Shown: positions 34,481 to 43,423, counted from the stretch's first letter. The stretch: 64,000 nt of DNA from CBDAPU01 sp965198875 (GCA_965198875.1 CBDAPU010000001.1:1240001-1304000), one strand, 5' to 3'. Notes: generated by a model not told the origin, from the letters alone. Translations and numbers: made by a program.

Positions 34481-34685
34481 GGTGTCGCTCGATAGCGGTT
34501 TTGCGGCCTTCCATGCAGCCGCCGGAGAAATCATCGCCCCCCATGCCTGGAAGAAGAAGAGCCACGCTTTTAACAGGCATGGCCCGGTTGCCTGTCGGCG
34601 TGATGGGCAGGGTGATTTTTAATAATCCCTCACCGCCTTGCCTTAACAGCTTTGAGGCGATGCTGTGATGGGGGCTCTCAGGCAT
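34473..34685 (-). pseudogene. 70-codon ORF in the hprK position, possible HPr kinase remnant
   Basis: This ORF starts 2 bases after the ptsN stop and its TGA overlaps the rapZ GTG start, so it occupies exactly the slot where HPr kinase (about 310 codons) is found in related operons. Its segment LLKITLPITPTGNRAMPV recalls the HprK C-terminal pattern (T-L-P-V-x-P-G-R-N-x-A-V-L). No Walker A is present. It may be a heavily deleted hprK, or a short unrelated reading frame retained for translational coupling. Assignment is by position and a weak motif. Confidence 0.35.
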
Positions 34686-34687
34686 TG

Positions 34688-35137
34688 TTATTGGCCGATC
34701 AGTAACGAGTGAATGGATGCACTGGCGCTCTCCGATCTGATCTGTTGCAGGAGCGTGGTTTGACTGAACCGCTCCGCCAGAGCGGCCAGGATCTGCAGGT
34801 GCTCATCGGTGGAGTTCTCCGGCACCAGTAAGGCAAACATCAAATCCACCGGCTGTTTATCCGGCGCATCGTAGTCAACCCCGCTCGCCAGTTGTATAAA
34901 AGCGGCGATGGTGGGGCTGCCGTTTTTCAGGCGGCCATGGGGTATGGCGACCCCCTGACCGAGGCCAGTGCTGCCAAGCCGTTCCCGGTTCAACAGGCTT
35001 TCAAAGACCTCCTTTTGAGATATGTTCGGGCTGGCGCCGGCAATTAATTCGGACAGGGCCTCTATCGCCGCTTTTTTGCTGGCGATATCAAGGCTGCACA
35101 GAATACGATCGGCGGACAAAATATCTGCTATGTGCAT
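34688..35137 (-). CDS. ptsN: Nitrogen-PTS EIIA protein
   Basis: This 149-residue EIIA(Fru)-type protein is the terminal acceptor of the nitrogen PTS. The phosphohistidine is in GQGVAIPHGRLKNG; RERLGSTGLGQ and FALLVPENSTDEHL are typical. It follows hpf on the same strand. In E. coli it regulates potassium transport and stress responses through its phosphorylation state. Confidence 0.95.
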   Translation of the reverse strand: MHIADILSADRILCSLDIASKKAAIEALSELIAGASPNISQKEVFESLLNRERLGSTGLGQGVAIPHGRLKNGSPTIAAFIQLASGVDYDAPDKQPVDLMFALLVPENSTDEHLQILAALAERFSQTTLLQQIRSESASASIHSLLIGQ

Positions 35138-35181
35138 GTTTTGCTTAACTCGGCGTCCTCTACAAGACCAGGCAGGCGCGC

Positions 35182-35475
35182 CTAACCCCGGTGATCGGAT
35201 AATTTTTCCTTGTGTTTTTTGACCTGCCTGTCCAGTTTGTCGATCAGCTTGTCGATGGCCGTATACATATCACTGTGCTCGGCGTCTGCAAACAGGCTGG
35301 CGCGATTAACATGGATGGTTGCCTCGGCTTTTTGCCGCTCCTTCTCTATGGTTAAGATGACATGGGCGTTAGTCACATGATCAAAGTGACGCTGTATTTT
35401 GGTGAGCTTCGCCTCAACATAGGAGCGAAGAGCAGGGGTGATGTCGATATGATGGCCGGTCACATTAATGTGCAT
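35182..35475 (-). CDS. hpf: Ribosome hibernation promoting factor
   Basis: This 97-residue short-form HPF/YfiA protein begins MHINVTGHHIDITPALRSYV and has KLTKIQRHFDHVTNAHVIL and the AEHSDMYTAIDKLIDKLDRQ helix with KKHKEK. It binds the 30S decoding region and dimerises ribosomes in stationary phase. It lies between rpoN and ptsN, the usual location. The ATG at 35475 gives the standard length; a longer upstream open frame has no HPF character. Confidence 0.95.
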   Translation of the reverse strand: MHINVTGHHIDITPALRSYVEAKLTKIQRHFDHVTNAHVILTIEKERQKAEATIHVNRASLFADAEHSDMYTAIDKLIDKLDRQVKKHKEKLSDHRG

Positions 35476-35528
35476 GGTCTCTCCAGGTGGTGGTTGATGT
35501 TTAGTATACAAAATCGGCTTTGTTGGGT

Positions 35529-36983
35529 TTAGATCAGTCTTTTTCTCTCGTTTGACGGGGGGATGGATAGGGATTCCCGGTATTTGGCGATAGTGCGACG
35601 GGCGATGTTGATTCCCCGGGCGGACAGTAGTGTTGTTATCTTGCTGTCGCTCAATGGTTTTTCCGGTTTTTCCGCCTGCACCAGTTTTTTGATCAGTGCA
35701 CGAATTGCGGTTGATGAGCATGTGCCGCCATAATCGGTGCCCACGTGGCTTGAGAAGAAGTACTTCAATTCGAAAATGCCCCGGGGGGTGTGCATGTATT
35801 TTTTCGTGGTGACCCTTGAGATGGTGGATTCATGCAACCCCAGGGCCTCGGCGATATCATGTAATACCAAGGGCTTCATGGCCTCATCGCCGTATTCCAG
35901 AAAGGCCCGTTGTCTCTCTACAATGCTGGTGGCCACGCGCAACAGGGTCTCGCTTCTGCTTTGCAGGCTTTTGATAAACCACCTGGCCTCTTGCAGGTGA
36001 TTTTTCAGTGAGGTGTTATCATCGCTGTTGTTGGCCCGGCCTATCATGCGGGCATACCCTGAATTGATCCGTAATGGGGGGACGGCCTCGGTATTGAGTT
36101 GCACCTTCCAGGCGCCGTTTGCTTTTTTTACGAAGACGTCCGCCACCACGTATTCAGTGTGGGATTCGTGTACCTGATTGCCGGGACGGGGGTTCATTGA
36201 CTGAATTAAACCGATCACCTGCTGTAGTTCATCGCCTTCGAGCTTCATGCGCTGCCTGATCTGCCTGTAATCATGGGCGCCGAGCAGGTGAATATGCTGA
36301 TCGATGAGTTGCCTGGCCTCATTCAACCAGGGGGTATCCGCCGCCAGTTGCGCGAGTTGCAGGGTAAGACACTCAGCCAGGTTACGGGCGCCGACCCCGG
36401 TCGGCTCCATGGCCTGTATCATGCGTAGCACGGCGTTAATCTCCTCAAGGGCAACGGGCGGCTCGTCCGATAATAAAGACTGGATCTCTTCCAGGGTTGT
36501 CGTCAAATAGCCATCATCATCCAGGGAGTCGATGAGCGCCATCGCTATGGCCTTATCGGTCTCGGACACCGGCGAGAGGTTCAACTGCCAGAGTAAGTGA
36601 CCATGCAGGGTTTGTTTGCCGGTGTCCCGGTTCTCGTAACTGTTATATTCCGCACCCTCGTTATTCCTGGGGTAACTCACCGCCCCGCCATAGATATCCT
36701 CCCAGGCGGTATCAACCGGCAGATCCTGGGGGATGGTATTATTCTCAACGGGGATCGGGTATTCATCTTCACTGGATTGCGTAGCGACAGGCGCTTCCCC
36801 GTCTCGTTCCGGGTTTTCCATCCACTCCCCCTCATCCAGCTCCAGCATCATGTTCGAGTTAAGGGCCTCCTGGATTTCCATGCCCAACTCCAGACTGGAC
36901 AGTTGCAACAGCTTCACCGCCTGTTGCAACTGCGGCGATATAGTCAGGTTCTGGCGAAGTTTTAACTGCAGGGATTGCTTCAT
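35529..36983 (-). CDS. rpoN: RNA polymerase sigma-54 factor
   Basis: This 484-residue sigma factor begins MKQSLQLKLRQNLTISPQLQ, the activator-interacting glutamine-rich region I. It then has an acidic region II, a core-binding domain (MEPTGVGARNLAECLTLQL) and a DNA-binding part with the helix-turn-helix LHESTISRVTTKKY and the RpoN box ARRTIAKYRESLSIPPSNER. The ATG at 36983 matches the conserved start. It heads the hpf-ptsN-rapZ-HPr-ptsI run. The usual upstream lptA-lptB genes are not present here. Confidence 0.96.
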   Translation of the reverse strand: MKQSLQLKLRQNLTISPQLQQAVKLLQLSSLELGMEIQEALNSNMMLELDEGEWMENPERDGEAPVATQSSEDEYPIPVENNTIPQDLPVDTAWEDIYGGAVSYPRNNEGAEYNSYENRDTGKQTLHGHLLWQLNLSPVSETDKAIAMALIDSLDDDGYLTTTLEEIQSLLSDEPPVALEEINAVLRMIQAMEPTGVGARNLAECLTLQLAQLAADTPWLNEARQLIDQHIHLLGAHDYRQIRQRMKLEGDELQQVIGLIQSMNPRPGNQVHESHTEYVVADVFVKKANGAWKVQLNTEAVPPLRINSGYARMIGRANNSDDNTSLKNHLQEARWFIKSLQSRSETLLRVATSIVERQRAFLEYGDEAMKPLVLHDIAEALGLHESTISRVTTKKYMHTPRGIFELKYFFSSHVGTDYGGTCSSTAIRALIKKLVQAEKPEKPLSDSKITTLLSARGINIARRTIAKYRESLSIPPSNERKRLI

Positions 36984-37031
36984 AACCTGGCAAGTGTAAC
37001 GCAAAAACCCGGCCAATGACGGCCTGGCCAT

Positions 37032-37463
37032 TGTAATCTCCCTGATGAGTCCCGCCCGGGGGATGATGATTTTAAGGCTCGCCTTCTGTAGATGCCCGAT
37101 TGAAGTTAAGGGGTTTAAGCCCCTCAGCGGGCGTTGTTTTGTCTCATCCAGTGATACATGCCCTCAACTTACACCGGGCTCGATACATTGAAGATCCAGT
37201 CATTCTGCCCCTTGCAGGACTTCACTGTTGGGCTGTATTTTTATGCTCCGATCAGTAGCCGGCATGAACCAATCACAACATCTTATATGGCTACGGGGAG
37301 GGTTGATGAAGGTCTCGCCCGCCTGTGCTGGATAGATCTCAGGCGGATGAATAATGGCATGGCGGATAGAAACAAGGCCGCTGGGCGGTTTAACGGCCTT
37401 GCTTCCTGCTCGGTGGGAGAAATCGTTAGAACTGGTAGCGCAAACCGCCCGGAAGGTATTTTT
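37032..37463. other. Intergenic region upstream of rpoN
   Basis: This 430-bp gap separates rpoN from the accessory islet. It shows an inverted repeat AAGGCCG / CGGCCTT with a 13-base loop at 37374-37400 but no adjacent T run on either side, so terminator function is doubtful. The rpoN promoter should lie at the left end. The lptB/lptA genes that often precede rpoN are missing. No other gene was recognised. Confidence 0.45.
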
Positions 37464-37883
37464 TTATCGCTTTTTAGTGTTATAACGAAGTTGATACCCA
37501 TTTTTTGCTTCAAGACATCCACGGGTATACAGTGGCCCTAGCCTTAATCCAGAAAGGTCCTCGTCTGATGCCCAATTTGCCCAGTTGACACTTTTCTGGA
37601 ATGCACTTTCGCCAGTATAACCACCAAACGCGTTTTTCGCGTTTACAAATACGCATATTTTGCGTTCGCCAGTTACAGGGTCTATATAGGAAAATATGTC
37701 GCCGTAAACAGCGCTATATGGGTCCTTCAGAAGCCCTCCAACCTCTTGCTTTACCTGCTTCTTTTCTTTAGCAGATAGCATTTTTGGTTCTACTTCATAG
37801 CGTATTTTTTCTTGCGCACTGATGGTTCCTACATATCCGACCAACGCTATTACCAAGCCCATTATTACAGTTGATTTACTCAT
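37464..37883 (-). CDS. Secreted hypothetical protein
   Basis: This 139-residue protein has a signal peptide (about 1-23, ending near GTISAQ). The mature part includes VGGLLKDPYSAVYGDI and CVFVNAKNAFGGYTGESAF. The pattern L-K-D-P-x-S-A then V-N-A-K-N-x-x-G-G-Y-x-G recurs in a family of small secreted proteins of unknown function that I recall from many proteobacteria. Base composition is more AT-rich than flanking genes, suggesting recent acquisition. It is followed upstream by another envelope protein gene on the same strand. Confidence 0.65.
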   Translation of the reverse strand: MSKSTVIMGLVIALVGYVGTISAQEKIRYEVEPKMLSAKEKKQVKQEVGGLLKDPYSAVYGDIFSYIDPVTGERKICVFVNAKNAFGGYTGESAFQKSVNWANWASDEDLSGLRLGPLYTRGCLEAKNGYQLRYNTKKR

Positions 37884-37937
37884 AAAGAACCACTAAAACT
37901 GGTATTGAAACCACCTCGGCAGGGAGAAAACAGGTAC

Positions 37938-38447
37938 TTAGAATGCCCACCCAAGAATAACAGATTTGCTCTCTCCTGTTGCCCTTGCGCCAATCGCAAA
38001 CCGATTGAACTGAACAAGTAAACCGCCACCGAGATTCTCTTTCCATTTCGATTTTTTATCTGTGTCAGCAAAGCACTCAAATCCCAAAAGTGACCGGCCT
38101 GCAGGGCAATAGGTCTCAGTTTTTATAGCTCCGATAATAGCAAATGGAGTAAGCCGTAAAGAATCAGTCTTATAAATGTTGATTCCAGCTATTAAATTAA
38201 TTGAAACCGCTGGGTCTGTATCATTATTGGTTCGGTCAGGAATTTCTCCCTCTTTACTTACTTCAAAGCCAAGAGCGGCATGTTGGAATCCTTCATGTCG
38301 GAATCCTTGATAGATATAGCCAATGCCAAAGGCACTACCATCATCATCGCTTTTACCGCCATGAATATATGGAAGATGATCTTGTGCGTAAACACTGGTA
38401 ACAGAAAGGGAAAAAATTATAGCAGCCGAGATTATTATTGTACGCAT
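37938..38447 (-). CDS. Secreted/outer-membrane beta-barrel-like protein
   Basis: This 169-residue protein has a signal peptide (MRTIIISAAIIFSLSVTSVYA) and alternating hydrophobic/polar stretches with a terminal aromatic (VILGWAF), as in small beta-barrels. The start at 38447 follows an AGGAGG ribosome site. Segments such as GIGYIYQGFRHEGFQHAALGFEVS and GGGLLVQFNRFAIGARATG look like barrel strands. The gene is AT-rich and 54 bp upstream of the preceding secreted-protein gene, so the two are probably co-transcribed. Function is unknown. Confidence 0.6.
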   Translation of the reverse strand: MRTIIISAAIIFSLSVTSVYAQDHLPYIHGGKSDDDGSAFGIGYIYQGFRHEGFQHAALGFEVSKEGEIPDRTNNDTDPAVSINLIAGINIYKTDSLRLTPFAIIGAIKTETYCPAGRSLLGFECFADTDKKSKWKENLGGGLLVQFNRFAIGARATGESKSVILGWAF

Positions 38448-38575
38448 TTCACACCCTCCTCTTAAGTTAAATGCTTGATTTTCTGATTTTTGGCTCATAG
38501 TTAATATCAAGAGTTATTAAATAAGCGTGAAATACTAACATTCTATATTCTGCTTAGCAATACTATCCTTTGTGA

Positions 38576-38929
38576 ATGAGTATTGGTGAGCGCATTAAAC
38601 TCATCCGCAAGCGCCGGGGCTTCTCGCAGGCGGAGCTGGCTGGTTTGACGGGCGTGAGCCGGGGCGCCTGTGGTCAGTGGGAGGCGGGGCTGTCCCTGCC
38701 CAGTGTGAAAAAACTCTCGAAACTGGCCGTTCTACTGGAGGTGCGCTTTGAATGGCTGGTGACCGGCCGGGGTGAGATGGAGTATGTCCGTGGGATTGAA
38801 GATGAGAAAGCCGGTTCAACCGAGCGCGATTTTTCTCTGACCATCGAGCAACGGGAATTGCTTACGCACTATGCACGTCTTTCCGCCAAAGGTCGCCATA
38901 CCATCATGGACTTGCTCAGAATCATGTGA
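38576..38929 (+). CDS. XRE-family transcriptional regulator
   Basis: This 117-residue protein has an N-terminal helix-turn-helix of the Cro/C1 type: GERIKLIRKRRGFSQAELAG, then LTGVSRGACGQWEAG. A C-terminal part ends QRELLTHYARLSAKGRHTIM, seen in phage and accessory-element repressors. It is divergent from the two secreted-protein genes across about 130 bp of AT-rich DNA, so it may regulate them. GC is higher than in those genes. No operator repeat could be assigned with confidence. Confidence 0.82.
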   Translation: MSIGERIKLIRKRRGFSQAELAGLTGVSRGACGQWEAGLSLPSVKKLSKLAVLLEVRFEWLVTGRGEMEYVRGIEDEKAGSTERDFSLTIEQRELLTHYARLSAKGRHTIMDLLRIM

Positions 38930-39118
38930 AGGATGTCTGTAGCCATGTCTTTTCTGCTGGCCACAGCTCGCCTTTGTGCGCGCGTTGAACATCACACTCG
39001 GCGAGGCTCTCTGCACCTGCGCGCCGCGCAGCCATAAAATTTAAGGATTGTTCTCTGGCAATGCCCTGATTTTAAGGGCGGGATGAGGGAACATCAGGCT
39101 GGCGGGCACGCTTTGACA

Positions 39119-39146
39119 TTGAACTTTATCTCTAACCAAGTACAAT
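39119..39146 (+). promoter_or_regulatory. Candidate sigma-70 promoter of hppA
   Basis: TTGAAC (39119-39124) and TACAAT (39141-39146) are separated by 16 bp and lie about 75 bp before the hppA start. Both hexamers are close to the sigma-70 consensus. An overlapping TTGACA lies 5 bp further upstream but its spacing to TACAAT is too long. The rest of the 293-bp gap before hppA shows nothing else recognisable. Confidence 0.5.
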
Positions 39147-39222
39147 CCACGGCGATTTCCATCAACAGGGGCTTTTCGGCCTGCTGTTTTCATCATCATC
39201 ACGGCTTAGGGGAGATGGCTTT

Positions 39223-41256
39223 ATGTCGGATATAGGTTTCATCCTGTTGTGCGGGGGGCTGGCGATCGTCTACGGGATCGGATCAGTGCGCTGGATCCTG
39301 GCGCAACCGCAAGGCAACGAGCGCATGATCGAGATTGCAAGGGCGATACAGCAGGGCGCTTCGGCCTACCTCAATCGTCAATACACCACCATCGCCATGG
39401 TGGGTGCGGTGTTGTTTCTGATCCTGGGTTTCGCTCTTAACTGGGTAACCGCAATCGGTTTTCTGATCGGCGCAGTCTTCTCCGGCGCCGCCGGCTATAT
39501 CGGCATGAATATCTCCGTGCGCGCCAATTCACGCACGGCGCAGGCGGCCCATCAGGGCATGAACGCCGCATTACAAGTCGCCTTTCGCGGCGGCGCCATC
39601 ACCGGTATGTTGGTGGTGGGCCTGGGTCTTCTGGGCGTGGCCGGTTATTATGCGCTATTAACTGGCCTCGGCTACAGCATGGAGGATACCTTGCACGCAC
39701 TGGTCGGCCTCGGCTTTGGCGGCTCGTTGATCTCCATTTTTGCGCGGCTTGGCGGCGGTATTTTTACCAAGGGCGCCGATGTGGGCGCCGATCTGGTCGG
39801 CAAGGTGGAGGCCGGGATCCCTGAGGATGATCCGCGTAATCCCGCCGTTATTGCCGATAATGTGGGGGATAACGTGGGCGACTGCGCCGGTATGGCGGCC
39901 GATCTGTTCGAGACCTATGCGGTCACGGTGATCGCCACCATGTTGCTGGGCAGTCTGCTATTTGCCGCTGGCGATACAGCGGGCGTCATCTATCCCCTGG
40001 CGCTGGGCGCCGTTTCCATTGTGGCTTCTGTGGTGGGCGCCTTCTTCGTCAAATCCGGTGAAGATGGCGGCGTCATGGGGGCCTTGTATCGGGGGCTTGT
40101 TGTCGCCGGCGTGCTGGCGGTGATCGGGTACTACCCGGTGACGACTTATGTCTTTGGCGAGACGGTGATGATCGCCGGGCAGGCCATCCCCAGCCTGTCT
40201 GTTTTTTATGCGGCGCTGATAGGGCTTGGCCTGACGGCGGCCATGGTCCTGATCACAGAGTATTACACTGGCACCGATCATGCGCCGGTCAAACACGTTG
40301 CCGCCGCCTCCGAGACAGGCCATGCCACGAACATCATCGCCGGGATTGGCGTGTCCATGAAGGCGACGGCCTGGCCGGTATTGGTCGTCTGCGCCAGCAT
40401 CTGGGGCGCTTTTGAGCTGGCCGGTCTCTACGGGATTGCGATTGCGGCCACTGCGATGTTGTCCATGACCGGGATCATTGTTGCGCTCGACGCCTTCGGG
40501 CCGATCACCGATAACGCCGGTGGCGTGGCGGAAATGGCCGAGCTGGATGAGAAGATCCGCAATATTACCGATCCGCTGGATGCGGTGGGCAATACCACCA
40601 AGGCGGTCACTAAGGGCTATGCCATCGGCTCCGCCGCACTGGCCGCATTGGTGTTGTTCGCCGATTACACCCATGCGCTGGACAGTGCGGGCAAGAGCGT
40701 CACCTTTGTCCTGTCCGATCCCATGGTGATCATTGGCCTCTTTATCGGCGGCATGGTGCCCTATCTTTTTGCCGCCATGGGCATGGAAGCGGTCGGTCGG
40801 GCGGCCGCCTCAGTGGTCTTGGAAGTGCGCCGTCAGTTCAGGGAGATCCCCGGCATTATGGATGGTAGCGGCAAGCCGGATTATTCACGCGCCGTTGATC
40901 TGCTAACCAGGGCGGCGATCAAGGAGATGATCCTGCCGTCTTTATTGCCGATCCTGGTGCCGGTGCTGGTCGGCGTCATCCTCGGGCCGGTCGCCCTGGG
41001 CGGCCTGTTGTTAGGGACGATCATCACCGGTCTGTTTGTCGCTATCTCCATGACCACCGGCGGTGGCGCCTGGGACAACGCCAAGAAGTACATTGAAGAT
41101 GGTCACTGTGGCGGCAAGGGTAGCGAGGCCCATAAGGCCGCCGTCACCGGTGATACCGTGGGCGATCCTTACAAAGACACGGCCGGGCCGGCGGTGAATC
41201 CGCTGATCAAGATCATCAACATTGTCGCCCTGTTGATCGTGCCGCTCATCGTCTAG
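39223..41256 (+). CDS. hppA: Membrane-bound proton-translocating pyrophosphatase (K+-independent)
   Basis: This 677-residue protein has some 15 membrane helices. It uses pyrophosphate hydrolysis to pump protons. The substrate site includes GADVGADLVGKVEAG, the DNVGDNVGDCAGMAADLFE loop, and the C-terminal DTVGDPYKDTAGPAVNPLIK. Residue 460 is lysine and 463 is threonine in GNTTKAVTKG; this Lys/Thr pair marks the K+-independent H+-PPases, while K+-dependent enzymes have Ala/Gly. The gene stands alone. It can recycle pyrophosphate from biosynthesis into membrane energy. Confidence 0.96.
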   Translation: MSDIGFILLCGGLAIVYGIGSVRWILAQPQGNERMIEIARAIQQGASAYLNRQYTTIAMVGAVLFLILGFALNWVTAIGFLIGAVFSGAAGYIGMNISVRANSRTAQAAHQGMNAALQVAFRGGAITGMLVVGLGLLGVAGYYALLTGLGYSMEDTLHALVGLGFGGSLISIFARLGGGIFTKGADVGADLVGKVEAGIPEDDPRNPAVIADNVGDNVGDCAGMAADLFETYAVTVIATMLLGSLLFAAGDTAGVIYPLALGAVSIVASVVGAFFVKSGEDGGVMGALYRGLVVAGVLAVIGYYPVTTYVFGETVMIAGQAIPSLSVFYAALIGLGLTAAMVLITEYYTGTDHAPVKHVAAASETGHATNIIAGIGVSMKATAWPVLVVCASIWGAFELAGLYGIAIAATAMLSMTGIIVALDAFGPITDNAGGVAEMAELDEKIRNITDPLDAVGNTTKAVTKGYAIGSAALAALVLFADYTHALDSAGKSVTFVLSDPMVIIGLFIGGMVPYLFAAMGMEAVGRAAASVVLEVRRQFREIPGIMDGSGKPDYSRAVDLLTRAAIKEMILPSLLPILVPVLVGVILGPVALGGLLLGTIITGLFVAISMTTGGGAWDNAKKYIEDGHCGGKGSEAHKAAVTGDTVGDPYKDTAGPAVNPLIKIINIVALLIVPLIV

Positions 41257-41335
41257 CACCCCTGTCTGCACGGATATTTATTATTATATTGTCGATCATG
41301 AGTTGGATCTGCCTGAAAACAGGTAATACGGGAAT

Positions 41336-42931
41336 TTATCGATGGGATGGAAGATGGTCGATCACGATCTGTTGTATATTGTCTTCGTCTTCCCAGAAAT
41401 AATATATCCTGAGGCAGCGTTTTGGATTCCTTGTGTTTCCACCATTTTTGATATGCCAGTCGACAGTTTGGTGTTTGCCTCGCCATTTTATTTTATATGA
41501 GTCGCCACCACAGCGAGTATTTTCCAGCCCGTTCAAGTTTTCGATCTTTCCTTTCACATCGCCTCCGCCATTAATGCGCTGATCGAAGTATTCGGTGGCA
41601 AGCCAGCGGATAGCTTTGGCAACCGTCTTAACATCCTCAAATTCGGGGGAAGATCGGAGCATTTTCTTCGCATTTGAGGTCAGCACCACCTTATTAACAT
41701 AGGAGCCGTTAAGCCAACCAATAAATTTCTTCCAGTCCCGGGGAAGTGGCTCGTCCGATGGCTGCTCCCGGCCTTTTTTAGCCATTGCCTTTTCAAGTTC
41801 CTTGCAGCGACACGAAAGTTTGTGAAGCTGTTGCCCCGCTTCTTTGGCTCGTGTTGTCGCTTTATTCGCCTTGTCAGCGTAACCCTGAAGCTCCTGCTCA
41901 AGCTCCTTAATGTCTTTTTTAAGGCTGTCAATTATTTCATCCTTATTAGATGCGTTATCATGGAGTTGCTTTCTCTGCAAATGCTGACTTTTGGCTCTCA
42001 TGGTAGAGAAGGGTTTGATGACCTCCCCGCGGCGGTTTCCGGAGATGTTGAACTTGGTGGCAGTGCGGTGCAGCCAAACCTCGCAACATTTGGCTTCCTC
42101 ATCCGAACCAAGCCGATTTGCAAGGAACAAGCGGTGCCGATAAGGATCGTCTGTTTTTGAGAAGCCAGGCATATAGGCGCGCACCGCTCCTCTGAACACA
42201 GAATGCTCCTTACCGAAACGATCTGTTAGCACCCAGGCTGCTCTAAGTGAGAGCCGCGCAACTATCGCGATGCCAGTAGTCGCCTTGGCAACTTCGGTCT
42301 CGCTGATCAGAGTGCGATCAGATATGCCTCCCAAAATGGTAACTGCGAAGATCGGCAGGCGGCGTTCGGGGTCTTCTAGCTGCTCGCACAGCGCCTCGGC
42401 CTCATCCTCTGATTCAATTAACCGGGGCGTTGCAACAAGTCGCTCGGTGTCATGAAACAGCCCGGGCTTCTCGGCTAACTGGCGCATCAAGCCTGGCACA
42501 TGTGGGGTGGGATCAAAATCAGGCTCGGCTGTGCTTGCGAGCAAACGAAGGCCAAGGTGCGGGCGTTCAGTATTTTGGGCGCCGATGACCACCTCGGTTA
42601 TCCATGTTCGGCCCGGTATTTTTTTGTCGGGATCTTCGGCGCGCAATGCCCAAACATCCCAATCATCCTCCTGAAAACGCACGGCGGCAATGTTGCGCCC
42701 GCCCGGCAGATGATCAAAGCCCTGTAAGTCCCAGGCATCCTCAGGTAACTTGCCACCAGTGCGGGCTTGCGCCCATTTAAGCACCTCACGGCAGGCAACA
42801 GCGAGCGATGTGTTACTGCTCTCTCCACCAAGCCGGGCGGATATACGTAGCATCTCAATGCTACGCACCCGGCGGGCGATGTTTGCCCCTATCGAGGGGG
42901 AACCGAGGGATTGTCCGAATGTTTTATTCAT
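41336..42931 (-). CDS. Large orphan protein of unknown function with coiled coil and conserved C-terminal domain
   Basis: This 531-residue soluble protein has no signal or membrane helix. Residues about 45-310 form a folded domain with WDVWALRAEDPDKKIPGRTW, LPIFAVTILGG and HSVFRGAVRAYMPGFSK, followed by a probable coiled coil (about 325-400, ELEQELQGYADKANKAT). A C-terminal domain (about 420-531) has VVLTSNAKKMLRSSPEFEDV, LATEYFDQR and ends with KRCLRIYYFWEDED and IVIDHLPSHR. I recall the C-terminal pattern (C-L-R-I-Y-x-F-W-D, x-LPSH) from uncharacterised proteins often found in accessory regions. No catalytic motif is certain. It is convergent with hppA and has no partner gene. Confidence 0.65.
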   Translation of the reverse strand: MNKTFGQSLGSPSIGANIARRVRSIEMLRISARLGGESSNTSLAVACREVLKWAQARTGGKLPEDAWDLQGFDHLPGGRNIAAVRFQEDDWDVWALRAEDPDKKIPGRTWITEVVIGAQNTERPHLGLRLLASTAEPDFDPTPHVPGLMRQLAEKPGLFHDTERLVATPRLIESEDEAEALCEQLEDPERRLPIFAVTILGGISDRTLISETEVAKATTGIAIVARLSLRAAWVLTDRFGKEHSVFRGAVRAYMPGFSKTDDPYRHRLFLANRLGSDEEAKCCEVWLHRTATKFNISGNRRGEVIKPFSTMRAKSQHLQRKQLHDNASNKDEIIDSLKKDIKELEQELQGYADKANKATTRAKEAGQQLHKLSCRCKELEKAMAKKGREQPSDEPLPRDWKKFIGWLNGSYVNKVVLTSNAKKMLRSSPEFEDVKTVAKAIRWLATEYFDQRINGGGDVKGKIENLNGLENTRCGGDSYKIKWRGKHQTVDWHIKNGGNTRNPKRCLRIYYFWEDEDNIQQIVIDHLPSHR

Positions 42932-43057
42932 GCTGTTTCTTCATCATCAACGTTTTTTGATTTTGGACTATTGCATCCACAGCGGCGCACCCATGAGTAA
43001 CAGGCCGGCCATGTCTTGATTTCAAGGCGATGGCCTCAGATCGCTCGCCCGGCGTCT

Positions 43058-43423
43058 TTATCGTAGCGATGCACTACCTCGCGCATTCCCATCAGTGCCG
43101 GTGGCCCAGAGCTTTTCCAGTTGATAATAGTCCCTGGCGGTTGGGTGCATGATATGGGCAATCACATCGCCAAAATCAATCAATATCCATTGCCCCTGTT
43201 TTTGTCCTTCCACACCCAGCGGCGAGATTTTATTGCGCCTCGCCACTTCAATGACGTTCTCGGCAATGGCCTTCACCTGTCTGTCAGAGCGACCACTGGC
43301 AATGATCATGTAATCCGTCACCGTAGTCAGCTCGCTCACTTCTAATATCCTCACATCCATCACCTTTAACTCTTCCATGGCGGTTGCGATGATTTCTTTC
43401 AAAGCGGTGGCTGGGCTAGTCAT
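43058..43423 (-). CDS. rsfS: Ribosomal silencing factor RsfS
   Basis: This 121-residue protein of the Iojap/DUF143 family binds L14 and blocks subunit joining in starvation. Motifs include MDVRILEVSELTTVTDYMII, ASGRSDRQVKAIAENV, GQKQGQWILIDFGDV and AHIMHPTARDYYQLEKLW. It overlaps the end of nadD by four bases, the standard arrangement, and closes the leuS-lptE-holA-proA-nadD-rsfS run. It carries about 15 extra C-terminal residues. Confidence 0.96.
   Translation of the reverse strand: MTSPATALKEIIATAMEELKVMDVRILEVSELTTVTDYMIIASGRSDRQVKAIAENVIEVARRNKISPLGVEGQKQGQWILIDFGDVIAHIMHPTARDYYQLEKLWATGTDGNARGSASLR

Noticed and set aside
37158..37541. 127-codon plus-strand open frame upstream of rpoN
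   Set aside because: It overlaps the end of the better-supported secreted-protein gene on the other strand, has no recognisable domain and has a composition unlike neighbouring proteins.
39958..40674. 238-codon minus-strand open frame inside hppA
   Set aside because: It is entirely antisense to the strongly conserved pyrophosphatase and reflects that gene's high GC third positions.
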